Shown here piece by piece: positions 1 through 12,122 of a DNA stretch of 64,000 bases. Positions within the stretch are counted from its first letter, which is position 1, and every line of letters starts with the position of its first letter. The notes beneath the pieces are model-generated. The model worked only from the letters and a program-made list of their open reading frames with translations. It had not been told where the DNA came from and did not search any database. This DNA comes from Hippasteria phrygiana. Taxonomy: Eukaryota; Echinodermata; Asteroidea; Valvatida; Goniasteridae. The stretch spans positions 434,001 to 498,000 of the forward strand of contig JAZGUH010000074.1 in the NCBI GenBank assembly GCA_037893225.1, in the 5' to 3' direction. Both the position numbers and the translations under genes were made by a program.

Positions 1-715
1 GAGTAACAACAGCTAGATCTCTAGTGAACGAGTGATTGTAAGGATGAGCCCAACTTTTCTCCAACCCAATTAACAATGCGCTTCTGTAACTCTAATAAAG
101 ATAAGTGACAAGCAGAAGCACCATCCTTGTATCAAAACCATTTACAGCATTTTTCCACTGTGATTTCTGCTATCTTTCCACGCCCCAGTTATGATGTTTG
201 GTTAGAGTACCTGCACATTTGCAATACACCTGACTGGCTTACAGTACAATCTGACATGGTGTACATAATGTACATGTACATGTACATTTGTACACATTGT
301 ACACTGGATGTTTTGGTTGTTGGTTTTTTCAATTGGGCCCTTCCTGAACACTTGGTGGCAGCAAATCTCTGCTTTTGTTTGTTTCAGTTTATATTTTCAA
401 TGTCAAGAACAACTGATATTGTCTTTTAATGCTGTTCTTTTTTGTCATGTACAGACTTTCAAATCGTAATGCACAAGACAATCTTTGCCAAAAACTACAC
501 GAGTAGTTAGTTTTTTTCTTTTTTTGGGGGGGGGTCTAAAATAAATTAATTTCGAAACTTCTTTCTTTGTAAGGGCCTGCATTTCAGAAATTCTGTATTG
601 ATACTTTTTTATTTTTATTAGGAATTTTTGTGTGAATTTCTTTAAAGCACAAATAAAAAATGTTGACTGAAAAAAGGAAAAAGGAAAAGTACTCGGGTTT
701 TTTATATTTTTTTAT
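1..715. other. AT-rich intronic sequence, no gene seen
   Basis: Low-complexity AT-rich DNA downstream of the neurexin exon in its transcription direction, so probably intron. It holds a short TACATG run near 268-290 and a G tract near 525. I see no conserved protein, RNA gene or structured repeat. Confidence 0.5.
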
Positions 716-1738
716 TATAGGTTTTCCTGGCCAATTTCATCACAAATTTATTCAATTTCATTAACATGCATTCAAATTCACGCATTTCCCCTAATTCAAT
801 CAAACCAGGGTTTCTTTTTAGCTACTATTGCATTCAATTTCGTGTTTGTGCACACATGATTTCGTTCTTTTCATTCAGGTTCGTTTTAGTCATTCTGTTT
901 CGTTTATAGGCATTCAAGACTACATTTTCACCAATCTTCAGTTGAATTTCTACTACATGTACATGTACCTATCTACAATTAATGAAATCAAATTAAGACT
1001 CATCGAAGCGCACATGAATTTGTTGCTAGTTTTTGTTTTCTTTTTCGTTTATAGGCAATGAATTTCAAATTCTGTGCGTTCAAATTAAACATGAGTTATG
1101 GCTTGTTTATTCGAGGAAGCTGGCAATAGCTCTTTTACTGGCACTTGAGTTTTTCTTTGTTAGATGCGTTTCCGTGTTGTTTGCATTTCATTTACGTCAT
1201 ACGCAGGTGTTTTGTCTTAATTGCAATAATTGTTCCTTTTGCTTTGTTACCCATTGATTAAAGTTAAAGCCTGTACCCTGTATCTAGAAGACTGTTAAGT
1301 GAAGTTAAAAAAGTTATGGTGATAAGTTTGAAATGAAAACAAAATCTTTCGCTATAGCCTTGTGATAGTTTGCACTGGTCTTTATGATTTCTTCTTTATT
1401 TCTGCTAATGTTCGGACCACGTCAAATTAAAATACGAATCAGAAAGCACATACCATTGAAACGAATTTGAATGTAAACATTTGAAAAATGTTTGCCAATT
1501 GATGAAATTGAATGGTTGACCAGCCTCTTGCTGCTGGCTTTTACGAAATTGAATGATCTTTGCGACCTCATGAATTTGAATGATCTGATTTGGCCAGTGA
1601 ATGCTAACTGCTGAAATGGAATTACTCCTTTTGACTGTTGAATGCTGATTCAACAGAGCATTAATTTTCAAACGAAATTGAATGAGCCGGGTATTAAATT
1701 ATATTAAATTTTGTTTAAATTGACCGGGAAAACCTATA
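716..1738. repeat. Foldback element with CATTCAATTTCGT repeats
   Basis: The ends are inverted copies of TATAGGTTTTCCYGG (716-730 and 1724-1738). The interior carries degenerate CATTCAATTTCGT-like words on the plus strand in the left half, and their complements (ACGAAATTGAATG and variants) in the right half, so the roughly 1-kb element could fold along its length. No transposase is visible. It resembles a non-autonomous foldback element; superfamily unknown. Confidence 0.55.
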
Positions 1739-2543
1739 TTATTATTATTATTATTTTATTGTTGTATTTTATTTGTGTGTGCTTTTTTTTTTTGGGTGGG
1801 GTAGCCCTGCCATTCTCCTCTCTCCACAAATGAGACCCCTGTAGCGCTGTGCCTGGGTTACCAATGGGTCTTTATAGTCAGAATTCAAAAACTGCTTTGA
1901 CAACACAGGAACACGATACCACAAGAAATAAGACAGACATGTTACACTTGTACACGCAATGGCAGTGCAGAATGTACATTTAACTACATGTACTCGGCGT
2001 TGCAATTTATGCAATTTATGCAATTTCTATCCTGTGCTTATGCCTGCAATCTTCCAAGAGGGACAAGATACGAGAGATTGCTACAGTATTCCTTTAATTC
2101 AATATTGATTATGGCCTTGGCGTAGATAGAATGGCCAGAGTGGTCAGCGCTGGGACCCATCAGCACAAATCCCTTCCGCAATTTGTAATGGATACTGCAG
2201 AAAGCGTGAGGATGTCTATTCATATGGGGCTCTAACCAGGCATACATAAAAAGAAACTACTGTACATCGTTGGAGATGGAAAACATGCCTGTCTGGTCAT
2301 AAAAACAAGCTGTGCATTGAAAAAAAAAAATGCTTTTTAGCAGATTTGTACATTTGTGCTGATAATATGAGATGATGAAAACATAAGTGCTGGTACAGTT
2401 TCACAGTTCTAAGCACTTTTAGAATTTAAAAAAGAGTAATACAAAAATGCACATGGGGAATTTTCATATTTTTAGTTTATAGTTAAATACTTGATTTTTT
2501 TCTTATTTATTTTACTGAATTGTTTTTTTACAGTGAACTTATG
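1739..2543. other. Unannotated intronic stretch
   Basis: An ATT microsatellite remnant at about 1738-1756, followed by sequence of mixed composition. Only short reading frames without recognisable motifs. Nothing else supported. Confidence 0.4.
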
Positions 2544-2551
2544 AATTCAGT

Positions 2552-2712
2552 CAGTGGCGGCGGAACACTTTTGAAAGTGGGTGGGCCAAAGCAGCGCCGG
2601 TGCTATGTTTTTTCTTTATGCGGAACTGCCAAAAGTGGGTGGAAAATTGCCCCAAGTGGACAAAGTGGCCCCCCTGCCCCCCCCCCCCCCCCCCCCTGTT
2701 CCGCCACCAGTG
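2552..2712. mobile_element. hAT-type MITE, 161 bp
   Basis: Terminal inverted repeats begin CAGTGGCGGCGGAACA on the left and end TGTTCCGCCACCAGTG on the right. They are flanked by near-identical 8-bp direct repeats, AATTCAGT (2544-2551) and AATTAAGT (2713-2720). An 8-bp target duplication and CAGTGGCG ends are typical of hAT-derived MITEs. The interior is G/C-homopolymer rich and non-coding. Confidence 0.75.
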
Positions 2713-2720
2713 AATTAAGT

Positions 2721-3868
2721 ACTATATTTAGTTAATTGCTTTCTTCATTTACCCTTTTCTTTTTATTCTAGCTTATCTTGTTTGTCAAAGTAAATCTGTA
2801 ATGTTTAAGGCCCTGTATAAGAATTGGCCTTTTTTTGTAAATCAGCCATCGACTAGCCCTGTTTTCAATTAGTCTGTTTTCAATTTTATTCTGTTGCTAT
2901 AGGTCAACCACAATATTTTAATTCTGTACATGTGTATGTAGTACACGTATAATCTATATAATTCTACACATACTACGGATATGTACATACTTTATACTGC
3001 TTGAATTTAAATAATGTATGGAATATTTGTATACTAATAATCACAATACCACATACTAAAAACTCATCAGATGATTTGATGTTGGAGAAAAACACCATCG
3101 TGGGGTATCTTTTGATATTGTTAAATGTATTGAGCGAATTGAAGTTTTTGGAGTGAAGATTAACCAAACTTCAATTTTACAGCAACAATCTGAATAATTC
3201 GGGGGAAATTTATAGCGAGAGTATGAGAGCAAAGGACAAGCAAAACATCCGAATACTTGGAAGATGATGAGGTTAAAGTGACGTGCCCTTCGTCGAGTTG
3301 ATGGAATGCACTTAGGAAACTAAGCCAATCCTGGCCAAGTAGTTTCCTGCATTTATTGATCTAACACCAATACCTCCATGTCAATCAGATTAAGGCCTAT
3401 TTCTGGATCGTGCCGAGTCCCCACTTCCCAGATTTGTGTAGGTCACACGCACATTAAATAATCGCACGCAAAGTGCAACTTACTGGACATGAATTTACAC
3501 TGCTGGAATATTCATTTTGGGATCTCTGTGAGCTGGATTTGATTGGGCTAGTTGTAGTGACCTTGCGAAATGCAGAGCTACTGACATCACCGTTTCTATA
3601 ACCGATTCGTATGTTCTAACATGTCATATGCGCAATGCATTATACATGTGTTGCTGGGAACACAGATTGCTTACTGTTTATAGATGTTGATGCATTAAGG
3701 TGCAATTCATAAGGCCAAAAAAACAGTTGTGTTGCCCTCCATGGCCGAACCTAAAAGTCACAAATGTAGGGTCGCATTTTTTTGTTTATCTTAAAGAATT
3801 TTTCAAAATCTCACCTTTTCCCACACAAAATGAACAAGATATTAAAATCATTGTCTTTAAAATACAGC
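2721..3868. other. Unannotated intronic stretch
   Basis: AT-rich, short open frames only, scattered TACATGTA motifs. No gene or repeat boundary that I can support. Confidence 0.4.
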
Positions 3869-4037
3869 TACGATGCCACAATCGTGCATTTCGCCATCTC
3901 ACTTTTAAATAAGCTTACTTTTTGACTTCCGAGTTACACGACACGTAGTATTGTTTTAAATATCAACCGACCGACCCTCCCTCCCGATTTTTCCCATTTA
4001 AGGGCAACACTTGTAAGTTTTTATTTTTTTGGCCTAA
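3869..4037 (+). repeat. Dispersed repeat, copy 1
   Basis: Shares long stretches with 42046-42208, including TTAAATAAGCTTACTTTTTG, the CCTCCC run before GATTTT, and ATTTAAGGGCAACAC, with interspersed indels. Two diverged copies 38 kb apart indicate an old dispersed repeat. Ends and class are not determined. Confidence 0.55.
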
Positions 4038-5506
4038 TTAAAAAAAATTTCCAGAAATGTTTCAAAGTACGGAAGGTTTGTGGTAACGTGAGATTTTCTC
4101 TCCTTTGAGTTGTGTGGTTCAGGGAAGAACCGATTGTTTTAACTCGACGTTTCGAACAATATGCTCTAGTTGTCATCAGGTCTCCCAGACTTTTGCTGGT
4201 GCAGGGACTTCATGGCCGGAACTGTTTCATTATAATGAACAATGATCAGTGCTGCGAGCTCCCAGTATAATGGCTTTCACACTATACTGAAATGGCAGTC
4301 ATGAATGCGAAAAGAGTTGTTAGTAGAAATATTTATGTAGGGTTTAGACCAGGAAACTGGATTAAAACATAAAGCCCAACCCTGGATAACTATCTGCATT
4401 CTTGACCTGATTTGCTAGAGGGACAGCCATCTCATTATCAATCTAACAATGAAGGTCTCTGTGGAGAATCTCGGCCTTTTAGGGCTGCAGTTCAGAAAAA
4501 TTACTTTTATTTTGGATGTAATTATCTTTGTGATTTATTTGACAATATTCTGGTATGCTTCAAATCTAAAGGGAGCTTGGTTTGCTCTGGTGGATGCAGA
4601 TTTCCAGTTTGATTGATTTATTTTTATCAATTTTTAATAAATTTCTTTTGGGGGGGGGGGGGTGATTTTCATAGATGTATTTATTCAGAATAAATTTATT
4701 TTCCTCTATAAAACAAACTAGATTTTTATCACTTCTTTCTTTGAGTATACTTAGTACAAATGTATGTCTAAAGGATGTCAAATTTCAAGTGCTATAACAT
4801 TAAAACCAACTACATGTACATGTATTCATTTCCAATAACTTCATAAATGTTTAGTTTTTCATCAAGCTCACTGAAAATGTTATTAAATGATTACTTTAAT
4901 TCCTTTCGTCAAAATTTCTCTTTAGATATGAAAACAAGATTGAAAAACTAGAATATATTAAAATTTATGAAAAAACAAACAAACAAACAAACAAACAAAC
5001 ACCAAAATATACTGCAAATACGTATACATGTATACATGTACATAGGTTTACCTTCAGGTCAATCACACAGAACAAAATATCACGAGTCAATGGAGAAAAA
5101 AAAAAAAAGGGTTTCCAACAACGAACAGAATTTGATTTAAATTGAGTTTGTCTGGCCCGCATTACCGGGGATTCGGTCGCTCTCAAACGGTAGATTTGAA
5201 AACTTCCTATTTGATTTGGCAAGGGTGCAAAACACTGCTGGGACATCCATTCCATTCATTACTGGCAAATCCAGAGGACATCCGCTGATTTATTGTCAAT
5301 AAATTGACGTACTGGCTGTAAACCCTCGTTTGAGTTTTGTTTCTACAAATGTACATGTAGATGATGCAAAAAATGTCCTGCATGGATGGGTGAGTTATCA
5401 AACCTGAATGCAAAATGAAGTTGGCTACATCGGTCAATGATCCAGGGAATTTAATCTCCTTGAACATGCAATTGGAAACAAACGTCAGGTTCACCTTTTG
5501 AGAGCA
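4038..5506. other. Unannotated intronic stretch
   Basis: Contains a G run near 4650, a short AAAC microsatellite at about 4975-5000 and scattered TACATGTA. No coding signal. Confidence 0.4.
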
Positions 5507-5514
5507 CAACGCAG

Positions 5515-6089
5515 TAGGGGTGTGCATCGGAACCGGTACCCGACGGTTCGTGTCAGGAGCCAGTTCCAGATTATAGAATAGAGTACCCGTACAACTTCCG
5601 AGACATTAAAAAAGGAAAGGTTTTGAATGTTATTTGTTTTGAATTTTCAAAATTAAAAGCCGTCTACATGTATACGGGAGGAAACCAGCACAGATTTCAT
5701 GTTTATGACGCTCACAAAAGTTGACAATAAAGGGAATTTACTGGTTGTGGTTTTTGTAGTTTGGGTATGCATAAGAGCTTCGGCGAGACATAATAGCATG
5801 CCTCATTCCACAATAAATACAACTGTATAATTACTTCCGGACAACCGCCTTTTGTGATATGCCGGCACATGCAAAGGCGGAGAAGTGATCATGTTAATAC
5901 TGGACAGGCATGAGAGGTTTTAGACTTTTGTCTGAAATCAGACTTTTTGAATCTCATAGAAGGACATTATTACAACTTCAAGGATTGGAAGTTTTGGGTT
6001 GGGTTTACTTTAACAGGTACCCATCCAGGTACCCATTTTTTTCAATTGGGTACCCAGTTCTTTTACTACCCGTAAATGCACACCCCCTA
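5515..6089. mobile_element. hAT-type element, 575 bp
   Basis: The left end TAGGGGTGTGCATC and right end ATGCACACCCCCTA are imperfect inverted repeats. They are bordered by 8-bp direct repeats CAACGCAG (5507-5514) and CAACACAG (6090-6097), differing by one base. Inside are subterminal GGTACCC words in both orientations. There is no transposase frame, so this is a non-autonomous hAT-like copy. Superfamily is inferred from the duplication length and the inverted ends. Confidence 0.7.
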
Positions 6090-6097
6090 CAACACAG

Positions 6098-6695
6098 GAG
6101 CAGCAGCAGTAGCGGTAGTGTAACTGGGGTCAAAATGCAGGAGAGGGCACCAAGTTTTCCAATCTCAGGCAGAATATCCAGGAAAACCAGAATTGGTTAT
6201 GTCCAGAATTGATGAAATCAGTTTAAAAGGTTGAATCTTTCTCAAAAATCTGAAACTTTCCAGGAAACAAACATCAAAGTTTCTGTAACCAATCAATTAT
6301 AAAAGTTCATCGTTGGGGCTTTACATGTAAGTTTGACTGATGAGGGGCACAGAGCTCATAAAATGAAAAAAAGTGGGCGATTACAATTTGCAAAATTTGA
6401 AGTTTGTAGTAGCCTCTCCCCCTTCTTGCGTCCTTTCCCCTTGTATCATTCTATTTTGCCTGCTGCATCTTATTAATGCAACTAAACATTTGATGGAGAT
6501 TAGGAGTCTGTACTGCAACAACAAAATCACTGTATTTTGATTCTCATTTTGAAAAAAGTAAAATATCATTCATACAATCTTACCAAAGTTTATACAAGTT
6601 CAAACACCGAGTTACAGAGTATCTGCACATTTGAGCTGTATGCAGTAATTAATGTTGCAGAGTACCTGAAATTGTCATCAATGCATGGACCAATG
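6098..6695. other. Unannotated intronic stretch
   Basis: No recognisable gene or repeat. The only open frames are short and featureless. Confidence 0.4.
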
Positions 6696-6697
6696 TA

Positions 6698-7117
6698 CAG
6701 TGGTGTGCAAAATTATTCGAACACTTGGCATATTTTAGGTACTTTAGTTGTTTGTGATGAAATGGCAATCAATATACCAATGTACATTCAAATGAAACCC
6801 TCTGGAATGAACTTCAGAAGACTTGGAACAGCATTAGTGTAGAAACTTTCAGGAAATATATAGACACTATGCCTGAAAGATGTGCCGCAGTGATTGCTGC
6901 CAAGGGTGGACACACCAAATATTAGAGTAAAGTTTGATAAAAAGATGGTACATGTAGGACTGGCAGATACTAATGTGAGCTACATGTACATGTATGCTCA
7001 CAACAATTACCTTTTCTATTTAATACAGGTGAAAAATGTAAACCAGGCATTGTAAGGAATTAAATATCAATTTCTTTACATAAATGTCAAGTGTTGAAAT
7101 AATTTTGCACACCACTG
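6698..7117 (+). mobile_element. Tc1/mariner deletion derivative, 420 bp
   Basis: Perfect 20-bp inverted termini CAGTGGTGTGCAAAATTATT (6698-6717; complement at 7098-7117), extending imperfectly to about 32 bp, lie between TA dinucleotides (6696-6697 and 7118-7119). TA is the known target duplication of Tc1/mariner elements. The interior keeps only the end of the transposase gene. An internally deleted copy that would need a transposase in trans. Confidence 0.85.
6791..6925 (+). pseudogene. Tc1 transposase C-terminal remnant
   Basis: A 44-codon frame ending in TAG reads as the carboxy end of a Tc1-type transposase: a LWNEL core as in the family's NLW.EL motif, then a helix with FRKYIDTMPERCAAVI and AAKGGHTKY before the stop. 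The catalytic DDE part and DNA-binding domains are gone. The frame is open through the remnant, which fits deletion rather than gradual decay. Family assignment comes from remembered conserved motifs, not from a search. Confidence 0.75.
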
Positions 7118-7189
7118 TACATGCAATATGAACATGTACAAAATGTACATGTATTGCTGAGGTTGAGTGTACTCAGCATGTCTGAGATT

Positions 7190-7559
7190 TTCATCCCTCA
7201 CCCATCTCAGTCTCAGTCAGCCCACCCACACCTTCTAGGACTAGTTACTATGGCGGCAAGGACTTCAGCATTGTGGCCCCTTCCTTATAGAACGGTCTTC
7301 CAATTACAAGTACTATCAGAGAATTGTACATGTATACCCACTATTGAACTGTTTAAGAATCGTCTTAAAACCCACCTTTTGAAGGAGTATTTGTCAGTGT
7401 AGTTTTAATTCTTTTTATGCAGACTGGTCATTGTTTGCTTTTAATTGCAGTAGTTTACAGTTTTAATTTACTTTTATTGTAACATTTACCCTTTAAACAT
7501 GTCTTTCTATTTAGCGCTTTGAGGCCGTATCCCGGCAATTATTGCACTGTATAAATATC

Positions 7560-7600
<41 letters not shown>
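7190..7600 (+). pseudogene. L2/CR1-like LINE 3' end with ATT tail
   Basis: In one frame about 7235-7325 reads YGGKDFSIVAPSL, a stop, then NGLP, matching the family's C-terminal YG.R.FS..AP.LWN.LP region with the tryptophan changed to a stop. In another frame ELFKNRLKTHLLKEYL follows and ends at 7402. The 3' UTR has AGCGCTTTGAGG, then GCACTGTATAAATAT, then an ATT microsatellite, as in L2/CR1-type LINE tails. A 5'-truncated, frameshifted dead copy on the plus strand. Confidence 0.65.
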
Positions 7601-8059
7601 TTCCTCAATTGCCGGTTAGGGCGACACATAATCCTGGAAAAGAGTGGGTTAGGGTGACCTGGTCGAATAGGGCGACACATAACTGTCGCCCTATTGTGAA
7701 AGTCGCCCTTTTGGAGTGTTTTTTAGTAAGGCGCGTTGGGAAAGTGCTCTAAAAGGGCGACACTCGTGTCGCCCAATTAGAGTTTTTTCGGGAAGAGTCG
7801 CCCATTTGCCGCATCCAGGAGATTTCTAATTTTCCTCAATTGCCGGTTAGGGCGACACATAATCCTGGAAAAGAGTGGGTTAGGGTGACCTGGTCGAATA
7901 GGGCGACAATTTGGTGTCGCCCTATTGTGAAAGTCGCCCCTTTGGAGTGTTTTTTAGTAAGGCGCGTTGGGAAAGTGCTCTAAAAGGGCGACACTCGTGT
8001 CGCCCCAATAAGGTTATTTCGGGAAGAGTCGCCCATTTGCCGCATCCAGGAGATTTATA

Positions 8060-8108
<49 letters not shown>

Positions 8109-8335
8109 GAAATCTCCTGGATGCGGCAAATGGGCGACTCTTCCCGAAATAACCTTATTTGGGCGACACGAGTGTCGCCCTTTTAGAGCACTTTCCCCAC
8201 GCGCCTTACTAAAAAACACTCCAAAGGGGCGACTTTTACAATAGGGCGACAGTTATGTGTCGCCCTATTCGACCAGGTCACCCTAACCCACTCTTTTCCA
8301 GGATTATGTGTCGCCCTAACCGGCAATTGAGGAAA

Positions 8336-8391
<56 letters not shown>
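7601..8391. repeat. Trio of about 228-bp GGGCGAC units in an ATT tract
   Basis: Two direct copies (7601-7828 and 7832-8056) and one inverted copy (8109-8335) of the same unit are separated and followed by ATT microsatellite DNA. Each unit starts CCTCAATTGCCGG and ends with TCCAGGAGATTT. Inside are paired motifs GGGCGACA...TGTCGCCC that form small hairpins, such as AGGGCGACACTCGTGTCGCCC-like folds. No open frame. Probably a MITE or retroposed unit that targets ATT tracts, here attached to a LINE tail. Confidence 0.6.
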
Positions 8392-9612
8392 GTGAACGGA
8401 CACAACATGTTTACACAATTGTTTTGCTATAAAGGCTGTCTTAGAGCTTAATTTTTTTGCAAAAAAATAATTTATGTAGTAAGGTGGGTGACAGCAGATC
8501 CTATTGATTAAAAACAAATCTACATGTACATGTACAAGGACAACAGGGGTACAACAAATACAAAGGGAACAAACACGTAAATGAAACGAAATCAATCTGC
8601 TTTCCCCTTGAGTTATTCCAAGATGGAGAGGATGCGGGCACTCTCAAAGATTAAAAAGACAAAGTCTTTGTCCAAACTGCCCCAGTCCGTGATGAAGAGA
8701 CGGGCAGCAAATTGAAGGGCTGGAGTGCGGGCACGACTCTAGTGATTGATTTTGGTCTGAGGTACTGCTCCCGTGATTACAAGGAACATGCATTCCTTGG
8801 GCATAGCCTCTGGTGATCTTGCCTTAAAGTTGCACGTAGCAGGTCAACACAATGCACAGGTACAATTTTGCCAGTTTGGTACCAAATCCTCATCCTTTTT
8901 GCACCACCGGCGCTCTAATGTAAACCAAGACTGATCTTGTATTGGCCTTGCATTTTCTTTTATTATGTGTTGTATGACATCTAAATTAACTAGTTCGAGT
9001 CGGATGACGAGTTAACATGCAAAAGTTTTGCCGTACTCGGAACGGATGACTGATAAACATGCACTCGATGGAGACCGGTATCTATCTGTCAGCGACCTGC
9101 TGGCAGCGAGCGAGGCCGGAAATATCAGGGTGTTCTGCCTGCGGATTACGGCCCGATTCTGCCTGCGGATTACGGCCTGATTCTGCCTGAACCGGTCTTG
9201 CATCTAGGCTCGGGAAAAATATTTCCGCGGCTGGGTCCGTTAATGTCAAAATAATCCCGACGTGAACTGGTCAAGGATGCTTTGTGAGGATGTGGGGCTA
9301 TCAGTAATATTAGGTGCTTATCGGGAGAAAATTCTTGTGTTTCCGGTTGATATACAGTTTTGTATGTGGAGTGAACTCTGCTACAATAGAGCTTGCCAAA
9401 GTATACGTCTACATGTAGGCAGTTGGGATATTCAAAACTTGAAATTTACTTGAAGGATTCGCCGTCCCAAGACAAAAACATAACCTGGTGGTAAAACTGC
9501 AAGATCAAATTGGTAAAAGGTAATTTGCTGGGATTGGATTGGAATATGTAGCCATCTATACATTTTGTACATGCACAATGTGCATGTAACACTATTACTG
9601 CTTTTATTCTTT
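8392..9612. other. Unannotated intronic stretch
   Basis: A short direct repeat of about 20 bp (GATTACGGCC..ATTCTGCCT) at about 9140-9190. Otherwise no gene, RNA or repeat recognised. Confidence 0.4.
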
Positions 9613-9768
9613 GTCAAACAATCCACAAGCGCCCACCCGAACAAAGATACTGACAATTTGGGAGACCGCCAACATATAGGGCAAGATAGCTCAGTTGGTA
9701 GAGCGCCGGTACGGTATTCCGGAGGTCGCAAGTTCGAATCCCGCTCCTGCCAGTTTCTTTGTTCACTC
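9613..9768 (+). repeat. tRNA-derived SINE, copy A
   Basis: The tRNA-like core at 9680-9752 is 73 nt. It has a near-complete acceptor stem (GGCAAGA with TCCTGCC), a D arm, an internal Pol III A box TAGCTCAGTTGG and a B box-like AGTTCGAATCC. About 55 bp upstream (GCCCACCCGAACAAAGATAC...) and about 16 bp downstream are shared with the copies at 37 kb. The anticodon arm resembles a tRNA-Thr gene. Acceptor and T-stem mismatches and C instead of T at position 33 argue for a SINE rather than a working tRNA. Confidence 0.7.
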
Positions 9769-12082
9769 TTGTTACTTTAGAACCATCCATGACATTTCTA
9801 TGCAATTCAGTTTTATTTCTTTCATCTATCATTTAATTCCTCCATGCATGAGGTGGTTCATTGCAGACAAAATGTTTCATTCTGGTTATAAAGAGTAAAC
9901 AGGACAGAATTTAGTTGCCAACAAGGAAATGAGGGATGCTTGGTATCAATGATGTGTCAGTCTTTTATGATTTTGCTAGTCACGGTCCGATGACTGAATT
10001 ATCTTACTATCACGCTGCCAGCTAATTGGATTTTCCCTCGGGTCATTTGATCATCAATATTTTACACTAATGACTTACATGTAAGATCTGGGATGAGGTC
10101 TACACAGCATGTGATGTACTTATAAAAGAAAAGTTTAGGATAGACAGCTGCTCTTCTGAAACTTAACAAAAATGTTGGCAAGCAAAGAATATTAAACTGA
10201 ACTGGAACTTGAACCCATCTCTTCTAGGCACCCATCTACATGTACCCATCCCTTGGACAGGAATGTACATGTGTATTTTATGACAGGTTTGGACAGGCAG
10301 TTTTATGCTTGTAGAAAAGTACAAGCCATTTTGTTTTCTTCCAAAGCACTGACAACTAAAATCTAAGTATACAACTTCATATCTAGGCACAACAATGTTG
10401 TATCAACAATGGGTATTGATTGTGCAAATCTGGCTGGGAGTGGACATGCAAATTTTGAATCTTCACTGTGATCAGACAGGCAGATTTTCAATCCTGAATG
10501 AACTCCTTCCTAAGACATGTACAGATCAATGTTTCAGAGTTTGAGCAACTGAACTACACGTATCAATCTTTGGTATTGGCCTACTCCAGATCTTACGAGC
10601 AACCAGTCAAGTATCTTTGCTAAAAGACCTCACGGTTGCAACATACATACATGTACATGTATGTTTATTTTTATGAGGGGGATGGGAAGATTTTAAAACT
10701 TCAGATACATGTAAAATTCAAGCTCATCCTTACCATCAGTCTCCCATCAGAGATCTGTTGCTACTTTTAGTTTGTTCTACAGATATTTTCATTGTAAATG
10801 TTCTACTGGCTTGTCCAGCTTGGTTCCTCCAGTTAGGGTGTTTGAGCGTGAAACTCGGCTTTCTGCCTATTCCAACCAATATACTCCAGCTGTACCTATG
10901 GGTGTAGAACGAATAGCAATCGTTCAGTATCTCTATGGATTTCTTTGCCTGGTGCATGTTTCCCTTCATCTTACAATCTTTCCTGCTTCAAGAGGAATAT
11001 AAATTCCTACCAGCCTCTTGCATCTTTGTAGCTCCATACCGAGTGGCTTTTAGCCTTGTTTCGGGTGAACTCGCATTAAAAAAAAGCCATTAAATGATAT
11101 CAACCCTGCAGAAGTCATTAGAAGCCTAAACATACATGCATACATTGTACACATACATTTGTATGTACACATATACATTGTATCTCCACAGAGTCTGTGG
11201 CTGCTACATGTACATGTATGAGCAGTTGGCAAACTTCAAGTGCACTCCTAGCAATGTTTTCATAAACGCAGTCTCCTTGTACCAGCAAATCAGCAAATTC
11301 ACTACCTAGACTCTGCAAACTCTGAAGCATTCTGCAATCTGTAGCAGTCTGCAGACTTCTGCAGGTTTTCAATAATGAGTTGATAATCATATGCCTTTGG
11401 AAGCTAGACCTCAGAATGAACATCCATTACCAGCCAAGCGAACATGAACTGTCAATCCGCACATGACCTTGTCACTCACAGCACTCACATGCATACCTTT
11501 AGCAGCCAACACAATAGACTCCACCACAGATGGTCCAACCTGATCATTCAGGAAATACAGTACGATTCGACCCCCTCCCATCCACTCTCCCTTGGTGATT
11601 TTTTTTCCAATCAACGAGTTAATTGGCCAGATATCAAATATCATAACATAATTAGTTTGGGTGTCAGGCTCATGTGACACCAGACTCTGACGATGGATGG
11701 TATCCATGCGCACCATGCTTCGGCGGATAGTTTCAATCTCGATCTTTGGAATAATGCATTTCCCAAATACACAGATGGACAGTTTTGCAATAACAAGAAA
11801 TAAATTTTGGAAGACATGTTTGCAACACCTTGACGGAAGCATACACGTGTGTAGGTCTATCTACATGTAAATGTAGGTCAAAAGTAAGTAAAGCGGCAGT
11901 ATATAAGTTGTGTGAATTCAGTGTGGTGTGGACGCTGACAACCATGTACTTTCTATGCTGTCAGAGTATAGTAAGTTGCTGTCATTCTAATCTAATAATC
12001 AACATTCTAGTCTGTGCACACACAGCTCAATAAGGCAATCGAACCTCCTGAACTCCCCGGGCTCAAAAACTTTTTAGTTACT
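9769..12082. other. Unannotated intronic stretch
   Basis: Several short TACATG runs (for example near 10648, 11208). Short open frames on both strands have no domain-like content. Nothing supported. Confidence 0.4.
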
Positions 12083-12122
12083 CTACATGTACATGTACAT
12101 GTACATGTACATGTACATGTAC
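12083..12122. repeat. ACATGT microsatellite
   Basis: About 6.5 copies of the self-complementary hexamer ACATGT, immediately before the palindrome array. Confidence 0.9.

Noticed and set aside
9680..9752. Functional tRNA gene
   Set aside because: Same core occurs in three more copies with shared flanks; acceptor and T stems have mismatches and position 33 is C. A SINE fits better.
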